Source of the DNA: Lewinellaceae bacterium
GTDB taxonomy: Bacteria; Bacteroidota; Bacteroidia; Chitinophagales; Saprospiraceae
Direction: 5' to 3'
Assembly: GCA_016712415.1 (NCBI GenBank)
Contig: JADJRC010000001.1
Coordinates: forward strand, 434,001 to 498,000
Length of the DNA: 64,000 nucleotides
The notes beneath the pieces are model-generated. The model ran no database searches. It was not told where the DNA came from and saw only the letters and a program-made list of their open reading frames with translations. Below are positions 41,685-50,914 of this stretch, in pieces (the stretch's first letter is position 1; every line of letters begins with the position of its first letter). The translations under genes were made by a program, and so were the position numbers.

Positions 41685-42736
41685 ATGCGTATCCTCTGGA
41701 TTACTCCCGGTTTTGCCGCTTCCGAAACCGACCACAACTGCATTCCGCCCTGCAATTGCTGGCGCGGGGACTGCTGCAACGTGGAGTCGAACTGCATATC
41801 ATCGCGCTGGAGTATCCGTTTTGCCATACACCCTACGACTGGTATGGCGCCAGGGTATATCCCTGCAACGGGCAAAACAGGCGTATCATCAAACTGCGTA
41901 CCCTGTGGCGGGCAAATACCCCTCCGTTCCAACTGGAAGGGACAGGAACGACCGTCCATAGTTTCTGGCTCGGCTGGACGTCGTTTGTCGGCGAACGAAT
42001 GGCAAGGCGGTACGGCATACGGCATTTCACCACACTGATGGGTCAGGATGTGCTGCCGCAAAACCGCTGGTTCCAGCGCGCGCTGAACGCAGAACGGTGC
42101 GCCCGTTTGGTGGCCGTCTCGGCATTTCAGAACAGGGTATTGGCACAACACACGGGCTTCCAGGCAGGGCACATCATTCCCTGGGGGCTGCCGGGAGTTG
42201 AAATACCTGCTTCGCTCCCGGCGTCACGCCCGCTTGATCTGCTGGGGGCGGGATCGCTCGTAGCTGTAAAAGATTGGGAAAAATGGCTTGGGGTAGTGGC
42301 CCTGGCCGCACAAAAAAAACCTGATCTGAGGGCCGAACTGATCGGCGACGGCCCGAAACGGAAAAAACTGGAAAGCCTGACCAGGCGGCTGGGACTTGCC
42401 GGAAACGTGCGATTTGCCGGAAACCTGCCGCGACAGGAAGCGCTGGCTCGCATGCGGCAGGCAAAGGTATTGCTCCACACGGCGCATTTCGAATCCTTCG
42501 GTTTTGTACTGGCCGAGGCGGCCGCAAACGGCTGCCGGATCGTCAGCACACCGGTAGGTATCGCAACAGAAGTGGGGGTTACGGCGGAAGGGATAGCCGA
42601 ACTGGCAGCCTTGTTAACGGAACAATTGGGACTGGCCATCCGGCAGCAGCCATTTGTGCCGCTTGAGATGGAGCAAACCGTTGAGGCATACCTCAACATC
42701 TATTTCCCATCGCCTGATGTTTCTTGCTGGTTTTGA
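41685..42736 (+). pseudogene. Glycosyltransferase family 4-like protein, frameshifted
   Basis: About 350 residues if one base is restored. The true N-terminus MRILWITPGFAASETDHN begins in one frame at 41685; the rest (LQLLARGLLQRGVELHIIAL onward) continues in another. The frames join at the CCC run at 41748-41750, where an extra C would give CIPPLQLL. The remainder is a GT-B glycosyltransferase with VAVSAFQNRV, LIGDGPKRKKLE and HTAHFESFGFVLAEAAANG, the nucleotide-sugar site of GT4 enzymes. It would add a sugar to a lipid or glycan from the cytosolic side. The intact body suggests a sequencing error in the homopolymer. Confidence 0.82.
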
Positions 42737-42765
42737 GCAGAAATGTCCGGGGCATAAAAAATTTA

Positions 42766-42864
42766 TTTCCCGCAGATTGACGCAGAAAAATCGCGCAGAT
42801 AACCGCAGAATATTGCCAAATCTGCGAGAATCCGCGTAGTTTTTCTGCGTCAATCTGCGGGAAA
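42766..42864. repeat. Long palindromic repeat, copy 1 (perfect 25-bp arms)
   Basis: Bases 42766-42790 and 42840-42864 are exact 25-bp reverse complements (left arm begins TTTCCCGCAGATTGACGCAG). The inner 49 bases are made of related CGCAGA/TCTGCG words, so the whole element can fold on itself. It lies between the glycosyltransferase and porW-like genes, which converge. A related element is at 53140-53237. Confidence 0.85.
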
Positions 42865-42882
42865 CCACCCCACGAGAGGCGA

Positions 42883-45739
42883 CTACTTCAAATAATTCTC
42901 TCCAAAAAACTCCCGATACCCGTCGAGCGTCCTGTTTTTAAGGATACGGCGGTAGTTCTCCTGCGTAATGGCAAAAAACTCCTTGTTGTATTTTTTACGC
43001 GCCGATTCACCCAGGAAATCGTCTTTATCCTTCACCTCTTCGTAGTACCGCATCGCCTGGTTCTTGTTGTCGAACTTCCGTATCACGACAAGCGGGTTAT
43101 TGGTATCCGTTCCCAGGAAAATATTGGAAATGCGGAGTTGTTCCAGACGGTGGTTTTCCCGGTTGTAGTCGGATACTGCGACCTTAACCTCGTCGAGCCG
43201 TATATCTTCGCCCGTAAGTGCAACGATAAAGTAGTGCAGTTTGTCGTCTTCGAGTGTGAATCCGTCATCCATGGCGGTTTCGCTTTTCGATTTGGTATCG
43301 CTCACTTCAAACCCTTTACACGACATGAGCCGGGCGATTTCCTTGGCGCGTGTCGACTCGGACGATTCCGGGTAGCGCGCAATGACTTCCGCGAGCGCCT
43401 GGCAGTAGGCCTCATTGCCCTGCAGGTTGCCCACGCAAAGGGCGCTGAGCAGGGCAAATTTTGCCATAAGCGGATTCTGCGAGCCGTATTTCTGCGGCGC
43501 TTCCACGCAACGGTCGAAGGCATCCTTGTACATACCGCTTTGGAACGCGCTATACGTTTGTTCGTAGTAGGTATTGAGTTCGCGTTCGCGTGCCTTGGTC
43601 GCGTTCATGAAGTTGGGATCGGTCAGCGCGCGCGCATAGGAACTGTTGGGGTATTTGCCGGCCAGTTTATCGAGGTAATATTTGGCTTTCGGTGCGTTAT
43701 TCAGGTCGTTGAAAGCCAGGTAGCAATAGTACCAGGTTTCTTTTTCGTATTTGTCGTTGTCGGGGTAGCGCGACTGCATTTCCTCGAGTGTACCGGAGCA
43801 GCGCTTGTTGTTTTGCAGGCGGTCGCGGAAAAGCGTACCGAGCCTGGTACATGGCCTCATAGGTGGCCAGGTGGAGCACCGTAAGTTCGGCCTCGCTTTT
43901 CGGGATGGTAGCGAAAAGGTCTTTGAGTTCAGCTTCGCTGACCTCGGCCCTGCGTGTTGTATCGCGGCCTGCGGCTTCATCGCCAAAACCTCCTGCGAGC
44001 GGGCGGTTGCTGCGGCGCCAGTTGTCTTCCAGTTTGCGGCTGCCCCAGGTTTTGGTGAAGTCGCGTTTGCCTTTTTTCAGGAACGCCTCGTTGTAGAAAT
44101 AAAAAGAGGACGGGCGGCCGCCGGCAATGGGTGGCGGCGCTTTGGCGGCGCCGGGCTGTGGAGCGACTACCTGCGCCTTCGCGGCGGCTTCAGCCTCTTC
44201 CTCGCGCTGTTTCTTGATTTTCTGCGCCAGTTCCTTGCGCTCGTCGTCGCCCATGCGGAAAATACGCACGATGCTGTCGTTGGCGGCGATGGTCTGGATC
44301 AGCCTGGCAATATCCTTAAGGTTTTCGGCATAACTGGTTACCTGTTTATAACGTTCGTCGGTAACGGGCAACACGGTGAGTGTGCTGTCATAATACAGTT
44401 TAGCCTGAACGAAATTTTCATTTTCAAAGAAAAGGTCTGCGAGTTTCAGGTACGATTCTGCGCGCTGCACGGTGTTGTCCCGGTTGAAATCCAGCGACTT
44501 GCGCAGGTAGGCGATAGCGTCGGGCTTCAGTCCGTCCTGTAGAGCGATATCAGCCATGACATAGTAAATCTGGTCGCGATACTCGATGTTTTTATCGTCT
44601 TTGAGCATGCGCTCCAGCGAGCGATTGGCATCGGCGCTGTTGATCTTTTTATTCGTCCACCCGGCTTGTATCTGGTGCAGGCGGGCGTTGAATTCCATCT
44701 CGTACACCGGATTGCTGTTGAGCACCGTTTCGAGGGCATCATAGGCTTTTTCCGGATTGCCGGAGCGCTCGTAGAGCTGGCACAGGATATAGGCCAGGCG
44801 GGCGCGGTGTTTTTTCCTTTTGGTCAGTTCTATCGCCTGTACAAGCAGCGGTATGGCCCGGTCATATTTTTTCTGCTTGATCCAGAGGTAAGCCTCTGCG
44901 GTGGCCAGCTCGTCGCGCTGGTCCTGCGGAAACCAGGCATCCTCCCACAGGTCGCGGAACAGAAACTCGGCCTCGTCGTATTTCTCCCGTTCGGTGAGCG
45001 TGCGCCCGTACCAAATCATGGCCAGGGGAAAAGCGGTGGTGCGTTGCAGGCCCTTTTCGTAGGGGTTGCTGCCTTCGGGTTTTACCTCGGCAGGGGTGGC
45101 CGGCGGTGCAGCAGCGGGCGGCTGATCGGATGCAGTTGTTTCGTCCGCTTTCTTTTCAGGCGTTACGGGAGCCTTCTTTTTGGACGACTTTTTCTTTTTC
45201 TTTTTAGACGATTTCTTCTTTTTCTTCTTTTTGGAAGACTTCTTCTTTTTCTTCTTCTTGACGCTTTCTTTTTTCTTCTTTTTACTGCTCTTCAGTTTGG
45301 ACTTTTTCTTGGGGTCGTATTCGTCCTTGATCCATTTGAATGTATTCTCCGCGGTTTCGTAGTCCCGCTTCAAAAATTGCGACTGCCCGATAAGCGTGTA
45401 GCAGTCGTCGACCCACTCGCTGGGCCGGTGCATGGCGATACCTTTCGATGCCTTGGTGATGACATTATCCAGGTCGCCGCGCGCCGATTGGGGGTCTACA
45501 GCTGCCTCGGGGTAGATATCGAGCAACTGATTGTAGTTGTCGGTATGCTGCGCGGCCAAGTTATCGGTGGTCAGCCGGAACAACTCATCGGCGTTGAACC
45601 AATAGTTGTATTTGGACGTAATGTTGTGATAGCCGCGTTTGAACCAGCCGACATCTTCGCCTTTTTTCTTTTTCGTGACACAGCCGGCGGCAAGCATCAG
45701 TGCTGCCAGCACAAGAGTTAAACGAATACTATTTTTCAT
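42883..45739 (-). pseudogene. porW: PorW/SprE-like T9SS lipoprotein, frameshifted
   Basis: A TPR-rich lipoprotein of about 951 residues if repaired (lipobox LAAGCVTKKKKG). The first frame holds FKRGYHNITSKYNYWFNADE, typical of PorW/SprE, then a lysine-rich segment of about 50 residues (KKKKKSSKKK blocks at roughly 155-205), then TPR units (PEKAYDALETVLNSNP, PDAIAYLRKSLDFNRD). After ATYEAMYQ the frame shifts near 43843-43844, where one extra base is present, and continues LGTLFRDRLQNNKRC to the end. PorW/SprE links the T9SS motor and translocon parts and is needed for secretion of proteins with the sorting domains seen around it. Both halves are well conserved, so the frameshift may be a sequencing artefact. 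Confidence 0.82.
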
Positions 45740-45969
45740 GCTCAAACAGGTACGAAGTTGGTTTGGGTCGCGGCCGGGGCCGGACTACGAACAGATGATG
45801 AAGGCGCAGTTTTGGGTCAAATGGTTGTCCGGAAAAAAGGTTTTAACAAAAAAAACGGCAACATAGCGGCCTTGGAATGCGTTCCCTTGGCATTTTGAGC
45901 GAACTTTGCAGGCAACACCACCGCGAACCTGCATTTGACCTATCTTACCGAACACTTCGTTCCAGAAAC

Positions 45970-46929
45970 ATGCAAAAGTATTTCGCTTTTATAAAAAAGT
46001 TCTTCGACTTCTTCCGCAGGCACGGCGACGACGACCGCAGCCTCATGGAAAAGATGCGCGACAAGTACCGCCTCGTGATCATGAACGACGATACTTTCGA
46101 GGAAATTACGTCCATGAAACTCACCCCGCTGTCCTTCTATGTCGCGTTCAGTTCGCTGATCGTCGGGACGGCTATCCTCGTCACGATGCTGATTATCTGG
46201 ACGCCGCTCAAGCGCTATATCCCGGGGTACGGCGATTTCCGGCGCGACGATGAAATCGCTGCGCTGACTACAAAAGTGACCAACCTGGAAGAAGAGATCG
46301 GCGCACACCGGAAGTACAATGCCAACCTGCGCAAAATCCTGGCGGGCGACCTGTCCGACATGGGCAAGGAAGCCGCACAGAAACAGGGCGCGCCGACCGA
46401 TTCTGTAAATGCCATTCCGGCCGAAGATATCGAGCGCATACCGGAAGACGAACAACTGCGCGCAGAGGTCGCCCGCGGCACCTTCACCAGCGACCCAACC
46501 GCCACTCCGACTGCCGCCGCAGGCGTGGCCATCGTGCCGCGCGACGTGCCCCTGGAACAGCTCTTCTTTATGCCGCCGGTTTCGGGGGAACAAACTTCGG
46601 GTTTTGACCTTCAAAAGAACCACTTCGGAATCGACGTGGCAGCGCCCAAGAACACCGCTGTGAAATCGGCCGCCGACGGGGTGGTCATTTCCGCAGGATA
46701 CACCGTGGAAACGGGCTACAGCATCGCCATCCAGCACCCGAACAACGTGGTGACGATGTACAAGCACAACTCCGTCCTGCTGAAACAAACGGGCAGCGCC
46801 GTGAAAGCCGGCGAGGCTATCGCCATCATCGGCAATTCGGGGGAAAACACCTCCGGGCCGCACCTGCACTTCGAATTGTGGTACAAGGGCAGACCTGTCG
46901 ACCCGAGTGATTACATCAACTTTAATTAA
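45970..46929 (+). CDS. M23 family (LytM) metallopeptidase with membrane anchor
   Basis: A 319-residue protein. The basic cytosolic start (MQKYFAFIKKFFDFFRR) is followed by a transmembrane helix (FSSLIVGTAILVTMLIIW), a short coiled coil (IAALTTKVTNLEEEIGAH) and an M23 domain with HXXXD at His218/Asp222 (NHFGIDVAAP) and HLHFE at His298/His300. All zinc ligands are present, so it should cut peptidoglycan cross-links or activate another hydrolase. The ATG at 45970 was preferred to an earlier in-frame start that lacks a sensible N-terminus. A GAACTTTG word (45900-45907) may be its -7 box. It is divergent from the porW-like gene. Confidence 0.9.
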   Translation: MQKYFAFIKKFFDFFRRHGDDDRSLMEKMRDKYRLVIMNDDTFEEITSMKLTPLSFYVAFSSLIVGTAILVTMLIIWTPLKRYIPGYGDFRRDDEIAALTTKVTNLEEEIGAHRKYNANLRKILAGDLSDMGKEAAQKQGAPTDSVNAIPAEDIERIPEDEQLRAEVARGTFTSDPTATPTAAAGVAIVPRDVPLEQLFFMPPVSGEQTSGFDLQKNHFGIDVAAPKNTAVKSAADGVVISAGYTVETGYSIAIQHPNNVVTMYKHNSVLLKQTGSAVKAGEAIAIIGNSGENTSGPHLHFELWYKGRPVDPSDYINFN

Positions 46930-46956
46930 AGCGAAATTCCGGCCCTTTGCCGCATT

Positions 46957-48192
46957 ATGGCTGCCCCGTCCTTTTTCTCGCGTGCCCTTGCCAAAGTTTT
47001 TTCCAATCTCCGCCTGTTTTTTACCCACCGGCAAGCCCGGGCGGTAGGCTTCACATTTGCTGCCGACAGCATGATGTTTGGCTCATGGGTGGCTTATATC
47101 CCGCATGTCAAAACGACCCTCGGCCTCAACGACGCCGAACTTGGCCTGGCACTTTTCGGTATGCCGCTGGGCTTGCTGGCCATGAACCCTTTTTCGGCGG
47201 GTTTTATCGCGCGGTTCGGGCTCGCCCGCACCACCCTCGGCGCCACGGTGGCCATGGCCCTTACCTTCGCCATGCCGGTTTGGATGCCCGAACGCTGGTC
47301 GCTGCTGGCCGCGCTTTTTTGCGTCGGCGCATCTGTGGCCCTGATGAATGTGGCAATGAATACCTGCGCCACCAACATCGAACGCAACGACGGGGTGTAT
47401 ATCATGTCGTCGTGCCACGGTATGTGGAGTATGGGCGGCATGACAGGGTCGGGTACCGCGGCGGCCCTGATTGCAGCAGGCATGGCGCCGCGCCTGCACC
47501 TGACCGCACTGGCGGCGCTGGTGATTGTCCTGACGCTGCTCGCGTTGCGCCCTGTGCTCCACACCGTACCTGAAACGGGTAATGCCGGAGGCGGCTCCAA
47601 ATTCACGTTGCCCAACCGCGACCTGCTGCTCATGATACTCATCGGCATGGTGATCAGCCTGGGCGAAGGGGTCGCTTTCGACTGGAGTGCGGTGTACCTG
47701 CGCGACAGGCTGGGCGCGCCGGAGCAGGTGGCAGCGCTGGGCTTTACCTGTTTTTCCCTGACCATGATGGCCATGCGTTTTACCGGCGATGTACTGGTTC
47801 CGCGTTTCGGCGAACGCAATATGCTGTATTTCAGCGCATTGCTGACTTTTCTGGCGCTGTCGGCGGTCATTGTTTCGACAACCCCTCTGGCGGGCATCGC
47901 CGGGTTTTTATTGCTGGGAGCGGGCGTAGCCCTCGGCGCGCCGATCCTGTTCAACGCGGCGGCGCGTGTGCCCGGACTGGCGCCGGGCGCGGGTCTGGCC
48001 ACCTATGCTACCTTCAGCTTTATGGGTTTTCTGGCCGGGCCGCCGGCGATCGGTTTTATCGGGGAGCATTACGGACTGGAAGCCGGGTTTGCGATCGTGG
48101 CGGGGCTGGCGTTGATGCTGGTAGTCGCGATTCGGAAGGTGCGACTGTACAGCCCCGATTCCGGAGGGTCTATTTCAACGGCCGCTTTTTAA
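46957..48192 (+). CDS. MFS transporter
   Basis: A 411-residue MFS protein with about 12 helices. Features such as SWVAYIPHVKTTLGLNDAELG, GVAFDWSAVYLRDRLGAPEQ and FGERNMLYFSALLTF resemble the YbjJ-like group of sugar or metabolite exporters. It follows the M23 gene by 27 bases, so read-through is likely, but a shared function is not suggested. Its 3' end overlaps that of the convergent YitT gene by 23 bp. The substrate is unknown. Confidence 0.88.
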   Translation: MAAPSFFSRALAKVFSNLRLFFTHRQARAVGFTFAADSMMFGSWVAYIPHVKTTLGLNDAELGLALFGMPLGLLAMNPFSAGFIARFGLARTTLGATVAMALTFAMPVWMPERWSLLAALFCVGASVALMNVAMNTCATNIERNDGVYIMSSCHGMWSMGGMTGSGTAAALIAAGMAPRLHLTALAALVIVLTLLALRPVLHTVPETGNAGGGSKFTLPNRDLLLMILIGMVISLGEGVAFDWSAVYLRDRLGAPEQVAALGFTCFSLTMMAMRFTGDVLVPRFGERNMLYFSALLTFLALSAVIVSTTPLAGIAGFLLLGAGVALGAPILFNAAARVPGLAPGAGLATYATFSFMGFLAGPPAIGFIGEHYGLEAGFAIVAGLALMLVVAIRKVRLYSPDSGGSISTAAF

Positions 48193-49141
48193 TCATGCCG
48201 CCCCGCGCGTCGAGCACATTGGTCATGAAAACAAACGCATTCGGGTCGATCTTGTCGATTTCAGCGTGCAGTTTGGCGATTTCGAGGCGGGTGACCACCG
48301 TAAAGAGAATATCGCCGGGACTGGATTTTTCGCCGCTTTTACCGTAGCCGCGCTTGCCGCTGTATACGGTTACGCCACGCCTTACTTTCCCGGTAATCAT
48401 TTGCCGTATTTCTTCATGGTGGGAGGAAATGATGGTCACACCGACATATTCCTCAATACCTTCTACAATGAAATCGACGGTTTTAGACGCGGATATGTAC
48501 GTCAGCATGGAGTACAACGCAGATTCGAGCGACAACACATAAGCCGCCGTAGCAAATATCAAGACGTTGAAGAGCAGGATTACGTCGCCGATGGTCAGCC
48601 CGCTTTTTTTGCTGACATAGATGGCCAGTACCTCTGTGCCGTCGATGACCGCCCCGCCGCGCACGGCCAGCCCGATGCCCGCGCCAAGGAAGAAACCGCC
48701 GAAGGTGGCCACAAGCAGTTTATCAGACGTGATTATCGGGTACTGGATCAGCGCCACGGCAATAGCCAGTCCGGTTATGGCCAGGATGCTTTTGATGGCA
48801 AAAGAACGACCGATCTGTGAGTAACCGAGGGCAATAAAGGGGAGGTTGATCAACAACAGCAAAATCGCCAGCGGTACGCCGGACACGGCATTGACGATAA
48901 GGGAGATACCCGTAACGCCGCCGTCGATAAACCGGTTGGGCAGCAAAAACCCTTTCAAACCCAGGCCTGCCGATAAAATCCCCATCGAGATCATGAAGGC
49001 GCTCTTGATCCAGTAGGTAATATCGACTTTTAGTACCCAGAATTCCCGTGCGAGCCGGTAGGGCGTCACGATGATCGTGGAAGCGTCGCCCAGCCTGCGG
49101 CGCAGCGAGCGGGTCAAATACCTGTAAAGAAGTCTGTGCAT
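48170..49141 (-). CDS. YitT family membrane protein (DUF2179 tail)
   Basis: A 323-residue protein with about five N-terminal helices (MISMGILSAGLGLKGFLLPN, LAILLLLINLPFIALGYSQI) and a soluble C-terminal DUF2179 domain (YVGVTIISSHHEEIRQMI, then ILFTVVTRLEIAKLHAEI). This is the YitT architecture; the biochemical role is not known. The first 35 residues are basic and might be leader rather than protein. The 3' end overlaps the MFS gene. Confidence 0.88.
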   Translation of the reverse strand: MHRLLYRYLTRSLRRRLGDASTIIVTPYRLAREFWVLKVDITYWIKSAFMISMGILSAGLGLKGFLLPNRFIDGGVTGISLIVNAVSGVPLAILLLLINLPFIALGYSQIGRSFAIKSILAITGLAIAVALIQYPIITSDKLLVATFGGFFLGAGIGLAVRGGAVIDGTEVLAIYVSKKSGLTIGDVILLFNVLIFATAAYVLSLESALYSMLTYISASKTVDFIVEGIEEYVGVTIISSHHEEIRQMITGKVRRGVTVYSGKRGYGKSGEKSSPGDILFTVVTRLEIAKLHAEIDKIDPNAFVFMTNVLDARGGMIKKRPLK

Positions 49142-49319
49142 GGGCCAGCGTTTGCAGCATTGAGAAACTTGAGTTGTTTGGGTTGTTCTGACGGACAGTA
49201 ATCGCTCGGGTCAGGCAAACAAATACATGTGCACCTCACGGGCCTGCATGTTGCGGTGCGCAGCAATCATGTGGATCATGTCAATCCGGTCAAAAAACAA
49301 TAAAATCCGGTCAAAACCA

Positions 49320-50300
49320 TCACACCAGCCCTTCCCGTACCAGGTCGTGCAGGTGTACCATGCCAAGATAGGCATCATTCTCCAGTACCAGCAATTGCGT
49401 GATCGAATACTGGCGCAGCATGGCCAGCGCATCCACAGCAAGGGCATCCGGGCCGATGGAGCGCGGTGCAGGCGACAGGATATCGCGGGCTGTCGTGCCG
49501 CTAAAGTCGCCGCCGCGCTGCAGCATCCGGCGCAGGTCGCCGTCGGTGATAACACCCAGCAAATGCCCGGCATCGTCGAGCACGGCCGTGGCGCCGAGGC
49601 GCTTGGAAGAGATTTCCAGGATAACCTCGTTGAGCGGCGTTTCCGGCCCGACCACCGGTCGGTCGTGCAATACGTACAAGTCGCGCACGCGCAGGTAGAG
49701 TTGTTTGCCGAGCGCCCCGCCGGGGTGGAACTTGGCAAAATCGCCGGGCGAAAACCCTTTGTAGGCGAGCAAGGCCACGGCCAGTGCATCACCGAGGGCC
49801 ATCTGGGCGGCCGTGCTCGACGTGGGGGCGAGGTTGTTGGGATCGGCCTCCTGCTCCACAGGTGTCCAGAGCAGGTAATCCGACTGCCGGGCAAGGGTGC
49901 TTTGGCGGTTGGCGGTCATGGCAATGATGGGGTTGCCAAAGTTTTTGACCAGCGGAATCAGCACCCGGATCTCCGCCGTTTCGCCGCTTTTGGAAATACA
50001 CAGCACCAGATCGTACGGACGAATCATGCCGATATCGCCGTGTATGGCATCGGCGGCGTGCAGGAACAGGGCGGGTGTGCCGGTCGAGTTGAGCGTCGCA
50101 ACGATCTTTTGTGCAACGATGGCGCTTTTACCGATACCTGTCAGTACGAGGCGTCCCTGCGAGGCAGCGACGGCCTCTACGCAGGCCTGAAAGTCGCCGG
50201 TATCGTCAAGGCTGTCGGCCAAAGCCATCAGGGTATCCGCCTCGATCCGGATGGTTTGGCGGGCAATGGAAAGAATATCGGGCTTGTCTTCCGGTTTCAT
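49320..50300 (-). CDS. kdsD: D-arabinose 5-phosphate isomerase (KpsF/GutQ family)
   Basis: A 326-residue enzyme with an N-terminal SIS sugar-isomerase domain (GRLVLTGIGKSAIVAQKIVA, then STGTPALFLHAADAIHGD and CISKSGETAEI) and two C-terminal CBS domains (LNEVILEISSKRLGATAVL, PDALAVDALAMLRQYSITQL). It converts ribulose 5-phosphate to arabinose 5-phosphate, the first step to Kdo for lipopolysaccharide. Length and domain order are standard. It is 178 bases upstream of YitT in the same direction, with no clear functional link. Confidence 0.93.
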   Translation of the reverse strand: MKPEDKPDILSIARQTIRIEADTLMALADSLDDTGDFQACVEAVAASQGRLVLTGIGKSAIVAQKIVATLNSTGTPALFLHAADAIHGDIGMIRPYDLVLCISKSGETAEIRVLIPLVKNFGNPIIAMTANRQSTLARQSDYLLWTPVEQEADPNNLAPTSSTAAQMALGDALAVALLAYKGFSPGDFAKFHPGGALGKQLYLRVRDLYVLHDRPVVGPETPLNEVILEISSKRLGATAVLDDAGHLLGVITDGDLRRMLQRGGDFSGTTARDILSPAPRSIGPDALAVDALAMLRQYSITQLLVLENDAYLGMVHLHDLVREGLV

Positions 50301-50639
50301 ATCGGTATTACGGTTGAAATCAGACTATCTGTTCGTTTGTATCCAGATGTCGGCAGTACACATTGATATAATGCAAGGGCAAAACTACAACCCGGCATTC
50401 CGAATGCCCGCTTTTCAGGGCAGTTGAAAAATAAAAAGTACGCTCGTTTCCGGTTTCAGGATTACATGTAAATAAAACACAGACTTTAATTCCACAAACT
50501 GTTGCCTGGCCCCATTGTGCCAATTTATATTCGGAAATTCAAATTCAAAAACGATGTCCGCAAAATTATAAGCGGAACATTTGAATTTTATTTGAAAAAT
50601 TAACGCAAAAAACTTGCGGGAGTTTCGATATTTTTTTTG
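50301..50639. other. AT-rich intergenic region upstream of the recQ leader
   Basis: No gene, repeat or good hairpin was seen in these 339 bases between the divergent kdsD and recQ units. The base composition is much more AT-rich than the neighbours. Promoters for kdsD probably lie near 50310-50400, but no exact TAnnTTTG match was found on the minus strand. Confidence 0.6.
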
Positions 50640-50647
50640 TATCTTTG
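50640..50647 (+). promoter_or_regulatory. -7 box TATCTTTG for the recQ leader
   Basis: An exact TAnnTTTG match. A TTG at 50614-50616 is a possible -33 element, with a 23-base spacer. Transcription would start near 50654, giving a leader of about 260 bases before recQ. Confidence 0.65.
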
Positions 50648-50653
50648 GCGGCT

Positions 50654-50850
50654 TTTTGAAAAAAGGCCTCCTGGCATCAACGGGGTGACTCTAAAAGTCA
50701 CCCCGTTGTGCTCAGGAGCAACACAATCACCGCTGAAAGGAACAAACGGATTTTTAGTCCAAAATTTCCGCCGCTTCTTATTGGATTCCGTCGGAAATGA
50801 TTACTTTCATCGGCTCATAATTTTCATCCCTGCCCGAAAGCCGGCAGGGG
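50654..50850 (+). ncRNA. Candidate structured RNA or long recQ leader
   Basis: Three hairpins follow the promoter. The first is extended: CTCCTG (50668-50673) pairs with CAGGAG (50713-50718), a 5/5 internal loop, then a perfect 12-bp stem (50679-50690 with 50696-50707) and loop CTAAA. The second pairs ATTTCCG (50764-50770) with CGGAAAT (50792-50798). The third pairs CCCTGCC (50828-50834) with GGCAGGG (50843-50849) and is followed by a short GTTTT. The only long frame here (88 codons) looks non-coding. It could be a regulatory leader of recQ or a separate small RNA of 6S-like size; I cannot match it to a known family. Confidence 0.5.
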
Positions 50851-50914
50851 ACTGTTTTAACAATTTAGTACTCGGGATTTTATACCGCCGACGTAATAAT
50901 TAATCGCATACAAG

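Noticed and set aside
44666..45721. A 351-codon plus-strand frame with runs of phenylalanine and leucine
   Set aside because: It is the antisense shadow of the lysine-rich part of the porW-like gene.
45738..45866. A 42-codon frame starting within the porW-like start codon region, on the opposite strand
   Set aside because: No domain or helix, and its start overlaps the divergent gene's start; likely chance.
50637..50903. An 88-codon frame in the recQ leader
   Set aside because: It begins in the promoter box and runs through three hairpins; the product has no family features, so the region is better read as RNA.
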